DNA of 33,534 bases from Paracoccaceae bacterium (GCA_016938875.1 JAFGTV010000014.1:1-33534), one strand, 5' to 3'. Numbered from the stretch's first letter, positions 23,646 to 31,671 are shown. The notes: a model not told the origin generated them from the letters alone. Numbers and translations are program-made.

Positions 23646-23779
23646 GCGGCGAGTGTCCCGGTCTGGTTATGTGGGCAAGGGATACGCGGGCATGGGGATG
23701 CTGACAAGCAGGCTGAGAGGGTGGGGGATGGCGGGCGCCACCAAATATATATCAAAAAGTAACATTTATTTGAGCGGAA

Positions 23780-23793
23780 TTGATCTGTGTCAA
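23780..23793 (+). promoter_or_regulatory. FNR/CRP-family (FnrL-type) binding site
   Basis: TTGATCTGTGTCAA matches the FNR consensus TTGAT-N4-ATCAA at nine of ten positions. It lies 66 bases before the cytochrome c peroxidase start, in an AT-rich stretch. A -10-like TTCTAA (23812-23817) lies near the distance expected for an activator site that overlaps -35, so low-oxygen induction is likely. Confidence 0.65.
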
Positions 23794-23859
23794 AGTCTGG
23801 ACTTGGACGAATTCTAAGGTCGGCCCATCGCGTGAACTCAAACCGAATGGTACTAAAAA

Positions 23860-24903
23860 ATGAAACGCTTTATCACAACCGCGCTGCTGACCTCTGCCCT
23901 GGCTGTTCCGGCTGCCGCCTCCGAGTTGCGCGACATGGCGCTGGACTACTTCGAGCCGCTGCCCTCGACCATCCCGCAGATCGCCGACAACCGTGTCACG
24001 CCCGAAAAGATCGACCTGGGCAAGGCCTTGTTCTTTGATCCGCGCCTGTCGGCCTCGGGCGTGTTTTCGTGCTATTCGTGCCACAACCTGACCACTGGCG
24101 GCGATGACAACATGGAAACCTCGGTCGGCCATGGCTGGCAAACGGGTCCGCGCAACTCGCCCACCGTGCTGAACGCGGTGCTGAACATCGCGCAATTCTG
24201 GGACGGCCGCGCCGATGACCTCAAGGCGCAGGCCAAGGGCCCGGTGCAGGCCGGCGTCGAGATGGCAAACACGCCCGAGAACGTCGTCGACACCCTGAAC
24301 TCGATGGGCCAGTACGTGACCTGGTTCGAGACCGCGTTCCCCGACGAAGAAACCCCGGTGACGTTCGACAACATGGCCCGCGCGATCGAGGCGTTCGAGG
24401 CCACGCTGATCACGCCCGCCCCGTTCGACGCGTTCCTGAACGGTGATGAAATGGCGCTGACCGATGAGCAGAAGGTCGGGCTGGAGCTCTTTGTCGACAA
24501 GGGCTGCACCACCTGCCACAACGGCGTGAACTTGGGCGGCAACGGCTACTACCCCTTCGGCCTGGTCGAAAAGCCGGGCGCCGACATCCTGCCCGAAACC
24601 GACAAGGGCCGGTTCCAGGTGACCGAGACCGCCTATGACGAATACGTGTTCCGCGCAGCGCCCCTGCGCAACATCGCGGTCACCGCGCCCTATTTCCATT
24701 CGGGCAAGGTCTGGGATCTGAAGGTCGCGGTTCAGGTGATGGGCATCGCCCAGCTGGGCGAAGAGGTCAGCGATGACGAGGCCGACAAGATCGTGGCCTT
24801 CTTGCACAGCCTGACGGGCGAAGTGCCGGAAGTGACCCTGCCGGTCCTGCCGGCCGAGAGCGCCACCACCCCGCGCCCGGACATCATGGTCCACGAACAC
24901 TAA
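23860..24903 (+). CDS. Di-haem cytochrome c peroxidase
   Basis: Periplasmic peroxidase reducing hydrogen peroxide with electrons from a small cytochrome c or cupredoxin. The 347-residue protein has a signal peptide (cleavage near A20-S21) and two c-haem motifs, C71-YS-C74-H75 and C216-TT-C219-H220, the CcpA/MacA arrangement. LGKALFFDPRLSASG, PTVLNAVLN, QFWDGRADDLKAQA and YFHSGKVWDLKVAVQVMG are family marks; the Met in VQVMG is a candidate ligand of the second haem. The ribosome site is weak (ACTAAAAA before the ATG). An FNR-type box lies upstream and a terminator downstream, so it is a single-gene unit. Confidence 0.95.
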   Translation: MKRFITTALLTSALAVPAAASELRDMALDYFEPLPSTIPQIADNRVTPEKIDLGKALFFDPRLSASGVFSCYSCHNLTTGGDDNMETSVGHGWQTGPRNSPTVLNAVLNIAQFWDGRADDLKAQAKGPVQAGVEMANTPENVVDTLNSMGQYVTWFETAFPDEETPVTFDNMARAIEAFEATLITPAPFDAFLNGDEMALTDEQKVGLELFVDKGCTTCHNGVNLGGNGYYPFGLVEKPGADILPETDKGRFQVTETAYDEYVFRAAPLRNIAVTAPYFHSGKVWDLKVAVQVMGIAQLGEEVSDDEADKIVAFLHSLTGEVPEVTLPVLPAESATTPRPDIMVHEH

Positions 24904-24928
24904 GCTCGATCTTCTGTCTCTGAGCTTT

Positions 24929-24959
24929 GGGGGTCGGCCTTGTGCCGGCCCCTTTTTTT
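24929..24959 (+). terminator. Intrinsic terminator after the cytochrome c peroxidase gene
   Basis: GGGGTCGGC and GCCGGCCCC form a nine-base stem with one G-U pair around a short loop, followed by seven T's (24953-24959). A classical intrinsic terminator 25 bases after the stop codon. Confidence 0.85.
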
Positions 24960-24977
24960 GCTGGAAAACCGGCGCGT

Positions 24978-24998
24978 CCCGGGCGGTCATCGCCCGGG
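24978..24998. repeat. Inverted repeat upstream of dctP
   Basis: CCCGGGCG and CGCCCGGG form a perfect eight-base dyad around GTCAT, about 100 bases before dctP. No T-run follows. It may be a binding site for the regulator of the TRAP operon or a secondary terminator; the sequence does not decide. Confidence 0.35.
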
Positions 24999-25099
24999 CC
25001 CGCGTTCGCGGCGACCGGACTGGACAAACGTCCTATTGTGCTTGGTCCGTCTTTCTGCATGCTGTCCCGAACAAGAAACGATCCTATGGGAGGACAATC

Positions 25100-26092
25100 A
25101 TGAAACATTTTTTCCTTGGCACTGTCTCTGCCGCAACTCTGGCGCTGAGCGCGCTGTCGGCGCAGGCGGCGGACACCACGCTGCGCATCTCGTTGCAACT
25201 GCCGCTGAAGAGCCACCTGGGCCAGAACCTCGTGCTGTTCAAGGACGAGGTCGAGGCGGCGTCAAACGGCGATATCGCGGTCGAGATCTATGACTCGGCC
25301 CAGCTTTACAAGGATAACGAGGTGCCCCAGGCGGTCGGCTCCGGCTCGATCGAGATGGGGGTTGCCTCGCTGACGCGCTATGTCGGTGACGCGCCGATCG
25401 TGGACATCTTCTATCAGCCGTTCCTGCTGGACAGCGAGGAAAAGGTGCGCAAGGCCGTGGCGCCGGGCAGCCCGGTGCGTGGCCCCATCGACGCGGCCAT
25501 CGCCGAGACCGGCTCGACCGTGCTGTGGTGGCAGGCCTATGGCGGCGCGATCATGCTGTCCAACGGCGGCCCGATCAAGACGCCCGAGGATCTGAAGGGC
25601 AAGAAGGTGCGGGTCTTCAGCAAGACGCTGGGTGATTTCGTCGAGGCCGCCGGTGGCGCGCCGACGGTCATTTCCGGGTCCGAGCAATACCTGGCCTATC
25701 AACGTGGCACGGTCGATGTCGGCATGACCGGCGTTTCAGGCGTGCAGTCGCGGTCGCTGTGGGAGGTGATGGACACCATCACCGTGACCAACAACGCCGA
25801 TATCGAGTTCATCGTGGTCGTCAACACCGACTTCTGGAACGGCCTGCCCGAAGAGCACCGCGAGATCATCATGGCCGCCGCGAAAAAGGCCGAGGACACC
25901 GTGCGCGACGAGATGTCGAACATCGAGGCCAACGCCTATGCCGCCTCGGTCGAGAATGGCATGACCATCTACACCCCCACGCCCGAAGAGATGGCGGCGT
26001 GGAAGCAGGTCGCGCAGCCGGTCTATGACATCTTCGTCGAAAAGACCGGCGAGACCGGCAAGGCCATGCTGGAAGCCGCCCAAGGGTTCTGA
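25100..26092 (+). CDS. dctP: TRAP transporter solute-binding protein DctP
   Basis: Periplasmic binding protein (330 residues) of a tripartite ATP-independent transporter. The signal peptide covers about residues 1-23 (cut after SAQA). The DctP fold is recognisable from KSHLGQNLVLFKDEVEAAS, YDSAQLYKDNEVPQAVGSG, LKGKKVRVFSKTLGDFVEA and YQRGTVDVGMTGVSG. Ligands of the family are mostly organic acids, held by a conserved arginine; the ligand here is not known. A strong GGGAGGA ribosome site precedes the ATG. A perfect stem-loop separates it from dctQ, suggesting partial termination so that more DctP than DctQM is made. Confidence 0.93.
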   Translation: MKHFFLGTVSAATLALSALSAQAADTTLRISLQLPLKSHLGQNLVLFKDEVEAASNGDIAVEIYDSAQLYKDNEVPQAVGSGSIEMGVASLTRYVGDAPIVDIFYQPFLLDSEEKVRKAVAPGSPVRGPIDAAIAETGSTVLWWQAYGGAIMLSNGGPIKTPEDLKGKKVRVFSKTLGDFVEAAGGAPTVISGSEQYLAYQRGTVDVGMTGVSGVQSRSLWEVMDTITVTNNADIEFIVVVNTDFWNGLPEEHREIIMAAAKKAEDTVRDEMSNIEANAYAASVENGMTIYTPTPEEMAAWKQVAQPVYDIFVEKTGETGKAMLEAAQGF

Positions 26093-26107
26093 TCGTCGTG
26101 CTTGTCC

Positions 26108-26139
26108 GGCCCGCCGCGCCTGCGTGCGGCGGGCCTTTT
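26108..26139 (+). terminator. Stem-loop between dctP and dctQ (partial terminator)
   Basis: GGCCCGCCGC (26108-26117) and GCGGCGGGCC (26126-26135) form a perfect ten-base stem with an eight-base loop, followed by TTTT. It lies inside an apparent operon, so it probably acts as a leaky terminator or 3' stabiliser for the dctP message. Confidence 0.7.
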
Positions 26140-26162
26140 CCATCTCTTCCGAAAGCGAAACG

Positions 26163-26660
26163 ATGCGTCTTCTCGATGCCGTGGAAACACTGGCGGCCCG
26201 GCTGGCCGCGCTGCTGCTCAGCCTGACCGGGGCGTTCCTCAGCTATGAGGTGGTGGCGCGCTATTTCTTCAACGCGCCGACGATCTGGGCGGCCGAGCTG
26301 AGCCAGCTATGCCTGATCTGGGCCTGTCCGCTGGCGGCCCCCTGGGTGTTGTCGGCGCGCCGGCACATCCGGGTGACCGCGCTCAGCGGGCTCTTGCCCC
26401 TGCCTGCGCGTCGTGCGCTGGAGGTGGGGTCGATGCTGGTCGTGGCCGCGTTCAGCGCGGTTGTGGTGTGGTTCGGTTTTGGAATTTTCGAGGACAGCTT
26501 TAGCCGCGGGCGCACCACCGGCACGATGCTGGATCTGCCCGCGGCCCTGCCCGAGGCGGCGGTGCCGGTGGGGTTTGCGCTGTTGACGCTATCGGCGCTG
26601 GGCAATGCGTGGCGCGCGACCCGCGGACCGCTGCCCCATGACGAGGGGATCGTGGAATGA
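26163..26660 (+). CDS. dctQ: TRAP transporter small permease DctQ
   Basis: Small membrane subunit of 165 residues. Four hydrophobic segments are visible, at about 8-32, 44-62, 85-108 and 128-148, as in DctQ. WAAELSQLCLIWACPLAAPW carries the W-x-E-E-like region seen in the family. The ATG at 26163 is chosen as the start of the first membrane segment; the upstream extension belongs to dctP. Its stop overlaps the dctM start (ATGA). Confidence 0.9.
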   Translation: MRLLDAVETLAARLAALLLSLTGAFLSYEVVARYFFNAPTIWAAELSQLCLIWACPLAAPWVLSARRHIRVTALSGLLPLPARRALEVGSMLVVAAFSAVVVWFGFGIFEDSFSRGRTTGTMLDLPAALPEAAVPVGFALLTLSALGNAWRATRGPLPHDEGIVE

Positions 26661-27931
26661 GTATCGCGCTGATCCTGGCGGCGCTGTTTGCGCTGTTGCT
26701 GGCGGGGATCCCGGTGGCCTTTGCCCTGGGTGGGCTGGGGCTGGGGATGCTGTGGCTTGGCGGGTTCTCACCGTTGATGGCGCCGCAGGCGATCCTGTCC
26801 ACGCTGGATGGGTTCGTCCTGTTGGCGGTGCCGCTGTTCCTGCTGATGTCGAACATCCTGCTCAAGGGCGGGGTGGGGCGCGATCTGTTCGCGGCGGTGC
26901 AGGCCTGGGTCGGGCACTGGCCCGGCGGGCTGGCGGTGGCCACGATCCTTTCATGCGGAATTTTCGCCGCGATCTCGGGCAGTTCCGTCGCCACGGCGGC
27001 CACCATCGGCACCGTTGCCGCGCCCGAGATGATCTCGCGCGGATATGAGAAACGCTTTGTCTACGGGTTGTTGGCGGCGGGCGGGACGCTGGGTATCCTG
27101 ATCCCGCCCTCGATCCCGCTGATCATCTACGGCTTTGTCACCGAGGAATCGGTGATTGCGCTGTTTATGGCGGGGATCGGGCCGGGGCTGGCGCTGATCG
27201 CGCTGTTCATCGTCTATTCTGTGATCCACGCGCGGTTCTTTGGCGGGTATGAGCCGGTGCCGCGTCTGCCGATGCGCGCGCGGATGGCCGCGACCTGGCG
27301 CGCGGCACCCTCGATGGTGCTGGCGCTGGTGGTGCTGGTGGGCATTTATACCGGCGCCTTTACCCCGACCGAGGCGGCGGCGATCGGCTTCGCCGTGGCG
27401 CTGATCATCACCGGGGTGATCCTGCGCAGCCTGACGTTCAAGGCCCTGTGGGAGGCGATCTTTGAGTCGATGATCACCACCGTGGCGATCCTGCTGATCA
27501 TCGCGGGGGCCAAGATTTTCGGCAAGGCGCTGACGCTGTACCGCATCCCGCAGGACATCTCGGCGCTGATCTCGGACAATATCGGGACGCCGCTGGGGCT
27601 GGTGCTGTTGGTCAGCGTGGTGTTGTTGGTCATGGGGCTGGTGTTCGAGGCGCTGTCGATGGTGCTGATCATGACGCCGGTGCTGTTGCCGGCCGCGATG
27701 GGCATGGGGTTCGATCCGATCTGGTTCGGGATCTACATGGTCATCATGGTGGAATGCGCACTTATCACGCCGCCGGTGGGGCTGAATCTGTATGTCATCC
27801 AGTCGGTGACACGGGCCAGCCTGTGGGACGTGTCGCGCGGCACGCTGCCGTTCCTGGCACTGATGCTGGGATTGGTGGGGTTGCTTTATCTTTGGCCCGA
27901 CATGGCCCTCTATATTCCCTTCAAACTGTGA
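26657..27931 (+). CDS. dctM: TRAP transporter large permease DctM
   Basis: Membrane subunit of 424 residues with about a dozen hydrophobic segments, the sodium-coupled translocation channel of the TRAP system. SILILPR-like family marks appear as GILIPPSIPLIIYGFVTEES and the C-terminal LITPPVGLNLYVIQSVT, both diagnostic of DctM. The ATG overlaps the dctQ stop by four bases. A lyase gene follows after ten bases, so import and first catabolic step are probably encoded together. Confidence 0.95.
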   Translation: MSIALILAALFALLLAGIPVAFALGGLGLGMLWLGGFSPLMAPQAILSTLDGFVLLAVPLFLLMSNILLKGGVGRDLFAAVQAWVGHWPGGLAVATILSCGIFAAISGSSVATAATIGTVAAPEMISRGYEKRFVYGLLAAGGTLGILIPPSIPLIIYGFVTEESVIALFMAGIGPGLALIALFIVYSVIHARFFGGYEPVPRLPMRARMAATWRAAPSMVLALVVLVGIYTGAFTPTEAAAIGFAVALIITGVILRSLTFKALWEAIFESMITTVAILLIIAGAKIFGKALTLYRIPQDISALISDNIGTPLGLVLLVSVVLLVMGLVFEALSMVLIMTPVLLPAAMGMGFDPIWFGIYMVIMVECALITPPVGLNLYVIQSVTRASLWDVSRGTLPFLALMLGLVGLLYLWPDMALYIPFKL

Positions 27932-27941
27932 AAGTGCGCCG

Positions 27942-28814
27942 ATGACCCGATCCGCCCCCGACGCCCTGCGTGACCTGCTGGTCCAGCCTGGCCTGATCAC
28001 CATGCCGTGCTGTTTCGACCCGCTGTCGGCCAAGCTGATCGAACAGGCGGGGTTTCCGCTCAGCTTCATGTCGGGGTTCGCGGCCTCGGCGGCGCGGCTG
28101 GGGATGCCCGATACCGGCCTGATGTCCTATGCCGAGGTGCTGGACCAAGGCCGCAACATCTGCAACGCGGTCTCGATCCCGGTGATCGGCGATGGCGATA
28201 CCGGCTATGGCAACGCGCTGAACGTCAAGCGCACGGTTCAGGGCTTTGCCCGGGCCGGGTTCGCGGCGGTGATGATCGAGGACCAGGTGTCCCCGAAACG
28301 CTGTGGCCATACCGCCGGCAAGGCCGTGGTCAGCCGTGACGAGGCCGCAGAGCGGATCCGCGCCGCCGCCGATGCCCGCGCCGAGGGGCACGACATCCTG
28401 ATCCTGGCCCGCACCGATGCGCGCCACGACCACGGGCTGGACGAGGCAATCGCGCGCGCCGCGATGTTCGCGGACCTGGGCGCGGACATCCTGTTCGTCG
28501 AGGCCCCGCGCGACGCGGCGGAAATGACCCGGGTCTGCGCCGAGCTGGACCGCCCCTGCATGGCCAATATCGTCGAGGGGGGGCTGACCCCCGCGCTGCC
28601 GCCGGCAGAGCTGGAAAAAATGGGTTTCAAGATCGCGGCCTATCCGCTGACCCTGATGGCCGCCGCGATGAAGGCGATGACCGACGCGCTGGCGGCGTTC
28701 AAGACCGGCACCCCGGATCCCGCCACCTTGATGAGTTTCGACGAGATCAAGACGCGGATCGGCTTCGATGCCTATTTCGAGGCCGAGAAACGCTATGCCC
28801 AGCGTCGCGGCTAG
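27942..28814 (+). CDS. Isocitrate lyase/PEP mutase-family lyase
   Basis: Alpha/beta-barrel carbon-carbon lyase of 290 residues. GDGDTGYG (D84, D86) and MIEDQ (E113, D114) form the magnesium site, and the catalytic-loop cysteine is C121 in PKRCGHTAGK. Having KRCGH argues for a true lyase such as 2-methylisocitrate or 2,3-dimethylmalate lyase, rather than PEP mutase or the cysteine-less oxaloacetate decarboxylases of this family (family knowledge). It is ten bases after dctM, so the substrate is probably a dicarboxylic or tricarboxylic acid related to the TRAP cargo. Exact reaction unknown. Its stop is three bases from the stop of the convergent ABC ATPase gene. Confidence 0.85.
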   Translation: MTRSAPDALRDLLVQPGLITMPCCFDPLSAKLIEQAGFPLSFMSGFAASAARLGMPDTGLMSYAEVLDQGRNICNAVSIPVIGDGDTGYGNALNVKRTVQGFARAGFAAVMIEDQVSPKRCGHTAGKAVVSRDEAAERIRAAADARAEGHDILILARTDARHDHGLDEAIARAAMFADLGADILFVEAPRDAAEMTRVCAELDRPCMANIVEGGLTPALPPAELEKMGFKIAAYPLTLMAAAMKAMTDALAAFKTGTPDPATLMSFDEIKTRIGFDAYFEAEKRYAQRRG

Positions 28815-28824
28815 CCGCTAGCCG
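28808..28824. repeat. Dyad spanning both stop codons of the convergent lyase and ABC ATPase genes
   Basis: CGGCTAGC and GCTAGCCG are perfect eight-base arms around one C, and contain the TAG stops of both convergent genes. It is symmetrical and could mark the end of both transcripts, but no T-run is present. Confidence 0.4.
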
Positions 28825-29612
28825 GGCAGGGGCGGGGTGGCCATGGTTTTCAGGGTCTCTTCGCGGATGTCGGCCAGGATATCGCGCTTGATCGCGACAA
28901 AGTCCGGTTCGGCGACGATGTCATAGGGGCGCGGGCGGGACAGCGGCACGGGGATGTCGCGCTTGATCCGTCCGGGGCGACTGGCCAGCACCACCACGCG
29001 GTCGGCCAGAAAGATCGCCTCGTCCACGTCATGGGTGACAAATAGCACGGTCACCTTGTGATCTTCCCAGACCCGCAGCAGCAGTTCCTGCATCATGCCT
29101 CGGGTCTGGGCATCCAGCGCGCCAAACGGTTCGTCCATCAACAGGATCTGCGGGCGATAGACCAGCGCGCGGGCAATCGCCACCCGCTGACGCATGCCGC
29201 CCGACAACTGGCCGGGATGGGCGTTCTCGAACCCGCGCAGGCCCACGGCATTGACGAAATGGGCCACCCTTTCGGCCTTTTCAGCGCGGCTCAGGCGGGT
29301 TTTCTCCAGCGCGAAACGGATGTTGCCCGCCACCGTCTTCCACTCGAACAGGCTATAGCCCTGAAACACGAACCCGCGGTCGCGGCCCGGCCCGGTGACC
29401 GGCACGCCGTCGATGCGGACCTGGCCATGGGTGGCCTCCTCCAGCCCGCCGACGATGTTCAGAAGGGTGGATTTCCCGCAGCCCGAACTGCCGACGATCG
29501 ACACGAATTCGTTTTCCGCCACGCTCAGGTTCACGCCCTCGACCGCGACCACCGGGGCGCGGTCCACGACAAAGGTCTTGCCCACGCCATCCAGCACCAG
29601 ACGATCGGTCAT
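28818..29612 (-). CDS. ABC transporter ATP-binding protein (NitT/TauT type)
   Basis: ATPase of 264 residues for an importer of the nitrate/sulfonate/taurine group. Walker A GSSGCGKST is at 41-49, the signature LSGGMRQR at 136-143, Walker B ILLMDEP at 156-162, and the H-loop in FVTHDVDEAI. The C-terminus lacks extra regulatory domains. The gene is last in a minus-strand operon: binding protein, permease, ATPase, with two bases between permease stop and this ATG. Confidence 0.95.
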   Translation of the reverse strand: MTDRLVLDGVGKTFVVDRAPVVAVEGVNLSVAENEFVSIVGSSGCGKSTLLNIVGGLEEATHGQVRIDGVPVTGPGRDRGFVFQGYSLFEWKTVAGNIRFALEKTRLSRAEKAERVAHFVNAVGLRGFENAHPGQLSGGMRQRVAIARALVYRPQILLMDEPFGALDAQTRGMMQELLLRVWEDHKVTVLFVTHDVDEAIFLADRVVVLASRPGRIKRDIPVPLSRPRPYDIVAEPDFVAIKRDILADIREETLKTMATPPLPG

Positions 29613-29614
29613 GG

Positions 29615-30436
29615 TCAGCCCCGCTGCCGGCTCCAGGCAAAGAGCGCCCGGCCGGTCCGTTTGAAAAAGTAATCCGTCAACAGCCCCAGGAACCCGATGA
29701 AGAGTGTGCCAAAGAGGATGGTTTCGGTCGCCAGATAGCGTTGCGCGTCCATGATGCGGCGGCCCAGCCCCTCGTTCGCGGCCACCAGTTCGGCTACCAC
29801 CAGATAGGTCCAGGTCCAGCCGATGGTGATCCTCAGCGTGTCCCAGATGCCCGGCGCCGCGGCGGGCAGGATGATGCGGCTGAGGATCTCGCGGTTGGAA
29901 AAGCCCAGGGTCTGGCCCGCCCGGATCAGGTTCATGTCGATGGTTTTCACGTTATCCATCACCATCAGAACCTGCTGAAAGAAGGTGCCCAGAAACAGGA
30001 TCAGGATCTTTTGCCCATCGCCGATCCCCGCCCACAGGATCGACAGCGGGATCAGCGCGACCACCGGCATGTAACGGACGGTGGAAATCAGCGGCTCCAG
30101 TGCGCCCTCGATCAGGCGGAAATTGCCCATCAGGATCCCGATGGGCAGGGCCACCACCGTCGCGGTCAGCCACCCCGCCATGATGCGGTAAAGGCTGACC
30201 GACGCATCGTCCCACAAGATCCCCTCGCGTGCCTGGCGGACCCCCTCGGCCAGCACGGTGCCGGGGCCGGGCAGGAACAGCGGGCGCACCAGGCCGAATT
30301 CGGTCACCAGCCACCACAGCAGGATCAGCACGGCGGGAAAGATCACGCCGGCGGTGGTGAACAGCCAATCGGGAATGTCGCGGCGCAGGCGCAGATAGCG
30401 GCCCAGGCCACCCTTGGAACGCGGGGTGTCGGTCAT
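29615..30436 (-). CDS. ABC transporter permease (NitT/TauT type)
   Basis: Membrane subunit of 273 residues with five to six hydrophobic segments. The ATPase-contact (EAA) loop is seen in IDMNLIRAGQTLGFSNREILSR and is followed by PAAAPGIWDTLRITIGWTWT, typical of the SsuC/TauC group. The start at 30436 is preferred because an upstream ATG falls in a stem-loop and gives an atypical N-terminus; the ribosome site is weak in both cases. Confidence 0.92.
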   Translation of the reverse strand: MTDTPRSKGGLGRYLRLRRDIPDWLFTTAGVIFPAVLILLWWLVTEFGLVRPLFLPGPGTVLAEGVRQAREGILWDDASVSLYRIMAGWLTATVVALPIGILMGNFRLIEGALEPLISTVRYMPVVALIPLSILWAGIGDGQKILILFLGTFFQQVLMVMDNVKTIDMNLIRAGQTLGFSNREILSRIILPAAAPGIWDTLRITIGWTWTYLVVAELVAANEGLGRRIMDAQRYLATETILFGTLFIGFLGLLTDYFFKRTGRALFAWSRQRG

Positions 30437-30458
30437 CGTCGGGTTCGGTCCACAAAGG

Positions 30459-30487
30459 GCCCGTGGCACGGGGCGCGCGCCACGGGC
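30459..30487 (-). terminator. Stem-loop between binding-protein and permease genes
   Basis: GCCCGTGGC and GCCACGGGC are perfect nine-base arms with an eleven-base GC-rich loop, lying between the two genes of the operon. In the direction of transcription it is followed by CCTTTG, a poor T-run. Leaky termination or protection of the upstream message is likely. Confidence 0.5.
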
Positions 30488-30496
30488 GGTGTCAGA

Positions 30497-31459
30497 TCAC
30501 TCGGCCGCCACCTTGAGCAGCGGTCCCAGCGCCAGGATGTCGTCGCCGGTGGGGATCTTGGTAATCTCGGCGGGGTTGGTGGCCTGCATGATCTCGGCAA
30601 TCTCGCGGATCGTGTCCTGGAAATCGCCCGCGACAAAGGCCGCGTTCTCGGCCACGTCGTAAAGGCGCACACCGGCAAAGGCGGGGGTGAACTCCTCCAT
30701 CGGGCTGCCCACGGCCTTGGCGATCATCGCGCCACCCTCTTCGGGGTTCTCGCGGATAAAGGTGATCGCGTCGTTCCAGGCGCGAATGATGCCCTCGACC
30801 GCCTCGGGGTTCTCGGCGATCCAGTCGCTGCGCGCGCTCAGCACATCCGAGATCAGCCCCGGCTTTTCGGCGGCGGTATAGACGACCTGATAGCCCTCGC
30901 CCTTGTTCAGGGCCGCCGAGATATAGGGTTCATAGGTCACGGCCGCGCCAACCCGGCCCGAGAGCAGCGCAAGACCCGCCTCGGAGGCGCCCATGGGCAC
31001 GTGTTCGATGTCGGCCATGCTCATCCCGTTGACCTTCAGCGCATAGTTCATCAGCAGATCAGAGGTCGCGCCGGTTTCAAAGGCGACCTTCATCCCCTTC
31101 ATGGCGGGGATACTGTCCACGCCCGCGCCCGCGATGATCGCATCGGCCTCGAACGACAGGTCCATCACCAGAAAGCCCTTTTCGTCGACCCCCTGGTTAA
31201 AGGCCGCGATCACGCTGTTGGTCGCGGTGGCGATCACGTCCAGGTTGCCGCTGGCCAGGGCGGCAGTCATGTCCTGGTCCCAGTTGAAATTCGACAGCGC
31301 GACATCGACGCCATGCGCATCGAAATAGCCCTTTTCCTGGGCCACCCACAGCGGGCCATAGCCCAGCCAGGGTTGCAGCCCCATCTTTACGGTTTCGGCG
31401 GTGGCGGTACTCAGCCCGCCCAGCACCAGTGCGGCGGCAAGTGTGGTTTGTTTCAGCAT
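30497..31459 (-). CDS. ABC transporter substrate-binding protein (NitT/TauT, NMT1-like)
   Basis: Periplasmic binding protein of 320 residues with a signal peptide cleaved near A21. WLGYGPLWVAQEKGYFDAHG is the usual NMT1/SsuA-type opening (shown as family mark GPLWVAQEKGYF), followed by LASGNLDVIATATNSVIAAF and MSMADIEHVPMGASEAGLAL. The ligand could be nitrate, a sulfonate, a pyrimidine-like compound or another small anion; it cannot be read from sequence. AGGAGGGA gives a strong ribosome site. The first gene of the operon, divergent from NDH-2. Confidence 0.93.
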   Translation of the reverse strand: MLKQTTLAAALVLGGLSTATAETVKMGLQPWLGYGPLWVAQEKGYFDAHGVDVALSNFNWDQDMTAALASGNLDVIATATNSVIAAFNQGVDEKGFLVMDLSFEADAIIAGAGVDSIPAMKGMKVAFETGATSDLLMNYALKVNGMSMADIEHVPMGASEAGLALLSGRVGAAVTYEPYISAALNKGEGYQVVYTAAEKPGLISDVLSARSDWIAENPEAVEGIIRAWNDAITFIRENPEEGGAMIAKAVGSPMEEFTPAFAGVRLYDVAENAAFVAGDFQDTIREIAEIMQATNPAEITKIPTGDDILALGPLLKVAAE

Positions 31460-31538
31460 CTGTCCCTCCTGTTGGTCAGCATGCCCGGCGCGGCCCATCC
31501 CGCGGCCCTGCGGCATCACCCGCCAACGGTCTTACCCA

Positions 31539-31568
31539 TTCACAACGGGCGGGCCAATCCCCTATGCT
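31539..31568 (+). promoter_or_regulatory. Possible promoter of the NDH-2 gene
   Basis: TTCACA (31539-31544) and TATGCT (31563-31568) are 18 bases apart, in the 212-base spacer between the divergent ABC and NDH-2 genes. This would give a leader of about 95 bases. The match is moderate. Confidence 0.3.
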
Positions 31569-31641
31569 GGGGGCGGACCAAGTGGCGCGGACGGGCTGCG
31601 GGACGTGTCGAATTGCGCTGGCCCCGGTCGTGCCAGTTGTT

Positions 31642-31658
31642 ATGCTGCGTCGCAGCAT
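31642..31658 (+). repeat. Short hairpin directly before the NDH-2 ribosome site
   Basis: ATGCTGCG and CGCAGCAT are perfect eight-base arms around a single T. The AGGAGA ribosome site starts two bases later. It could be an operator half-site pair or a leader hairpin affecting translation. Confidence 0.4.
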
Positions 31659-31671
31659 CAGGAGAATCGCT

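Noticed and set aside
31429-31671. N-terminal extension of NDH-2
   Set aside because: It would overlap the divergent binding-protein gene and is not NDH-2-like; the GTG at 31672 has AGGAGA just upstream.
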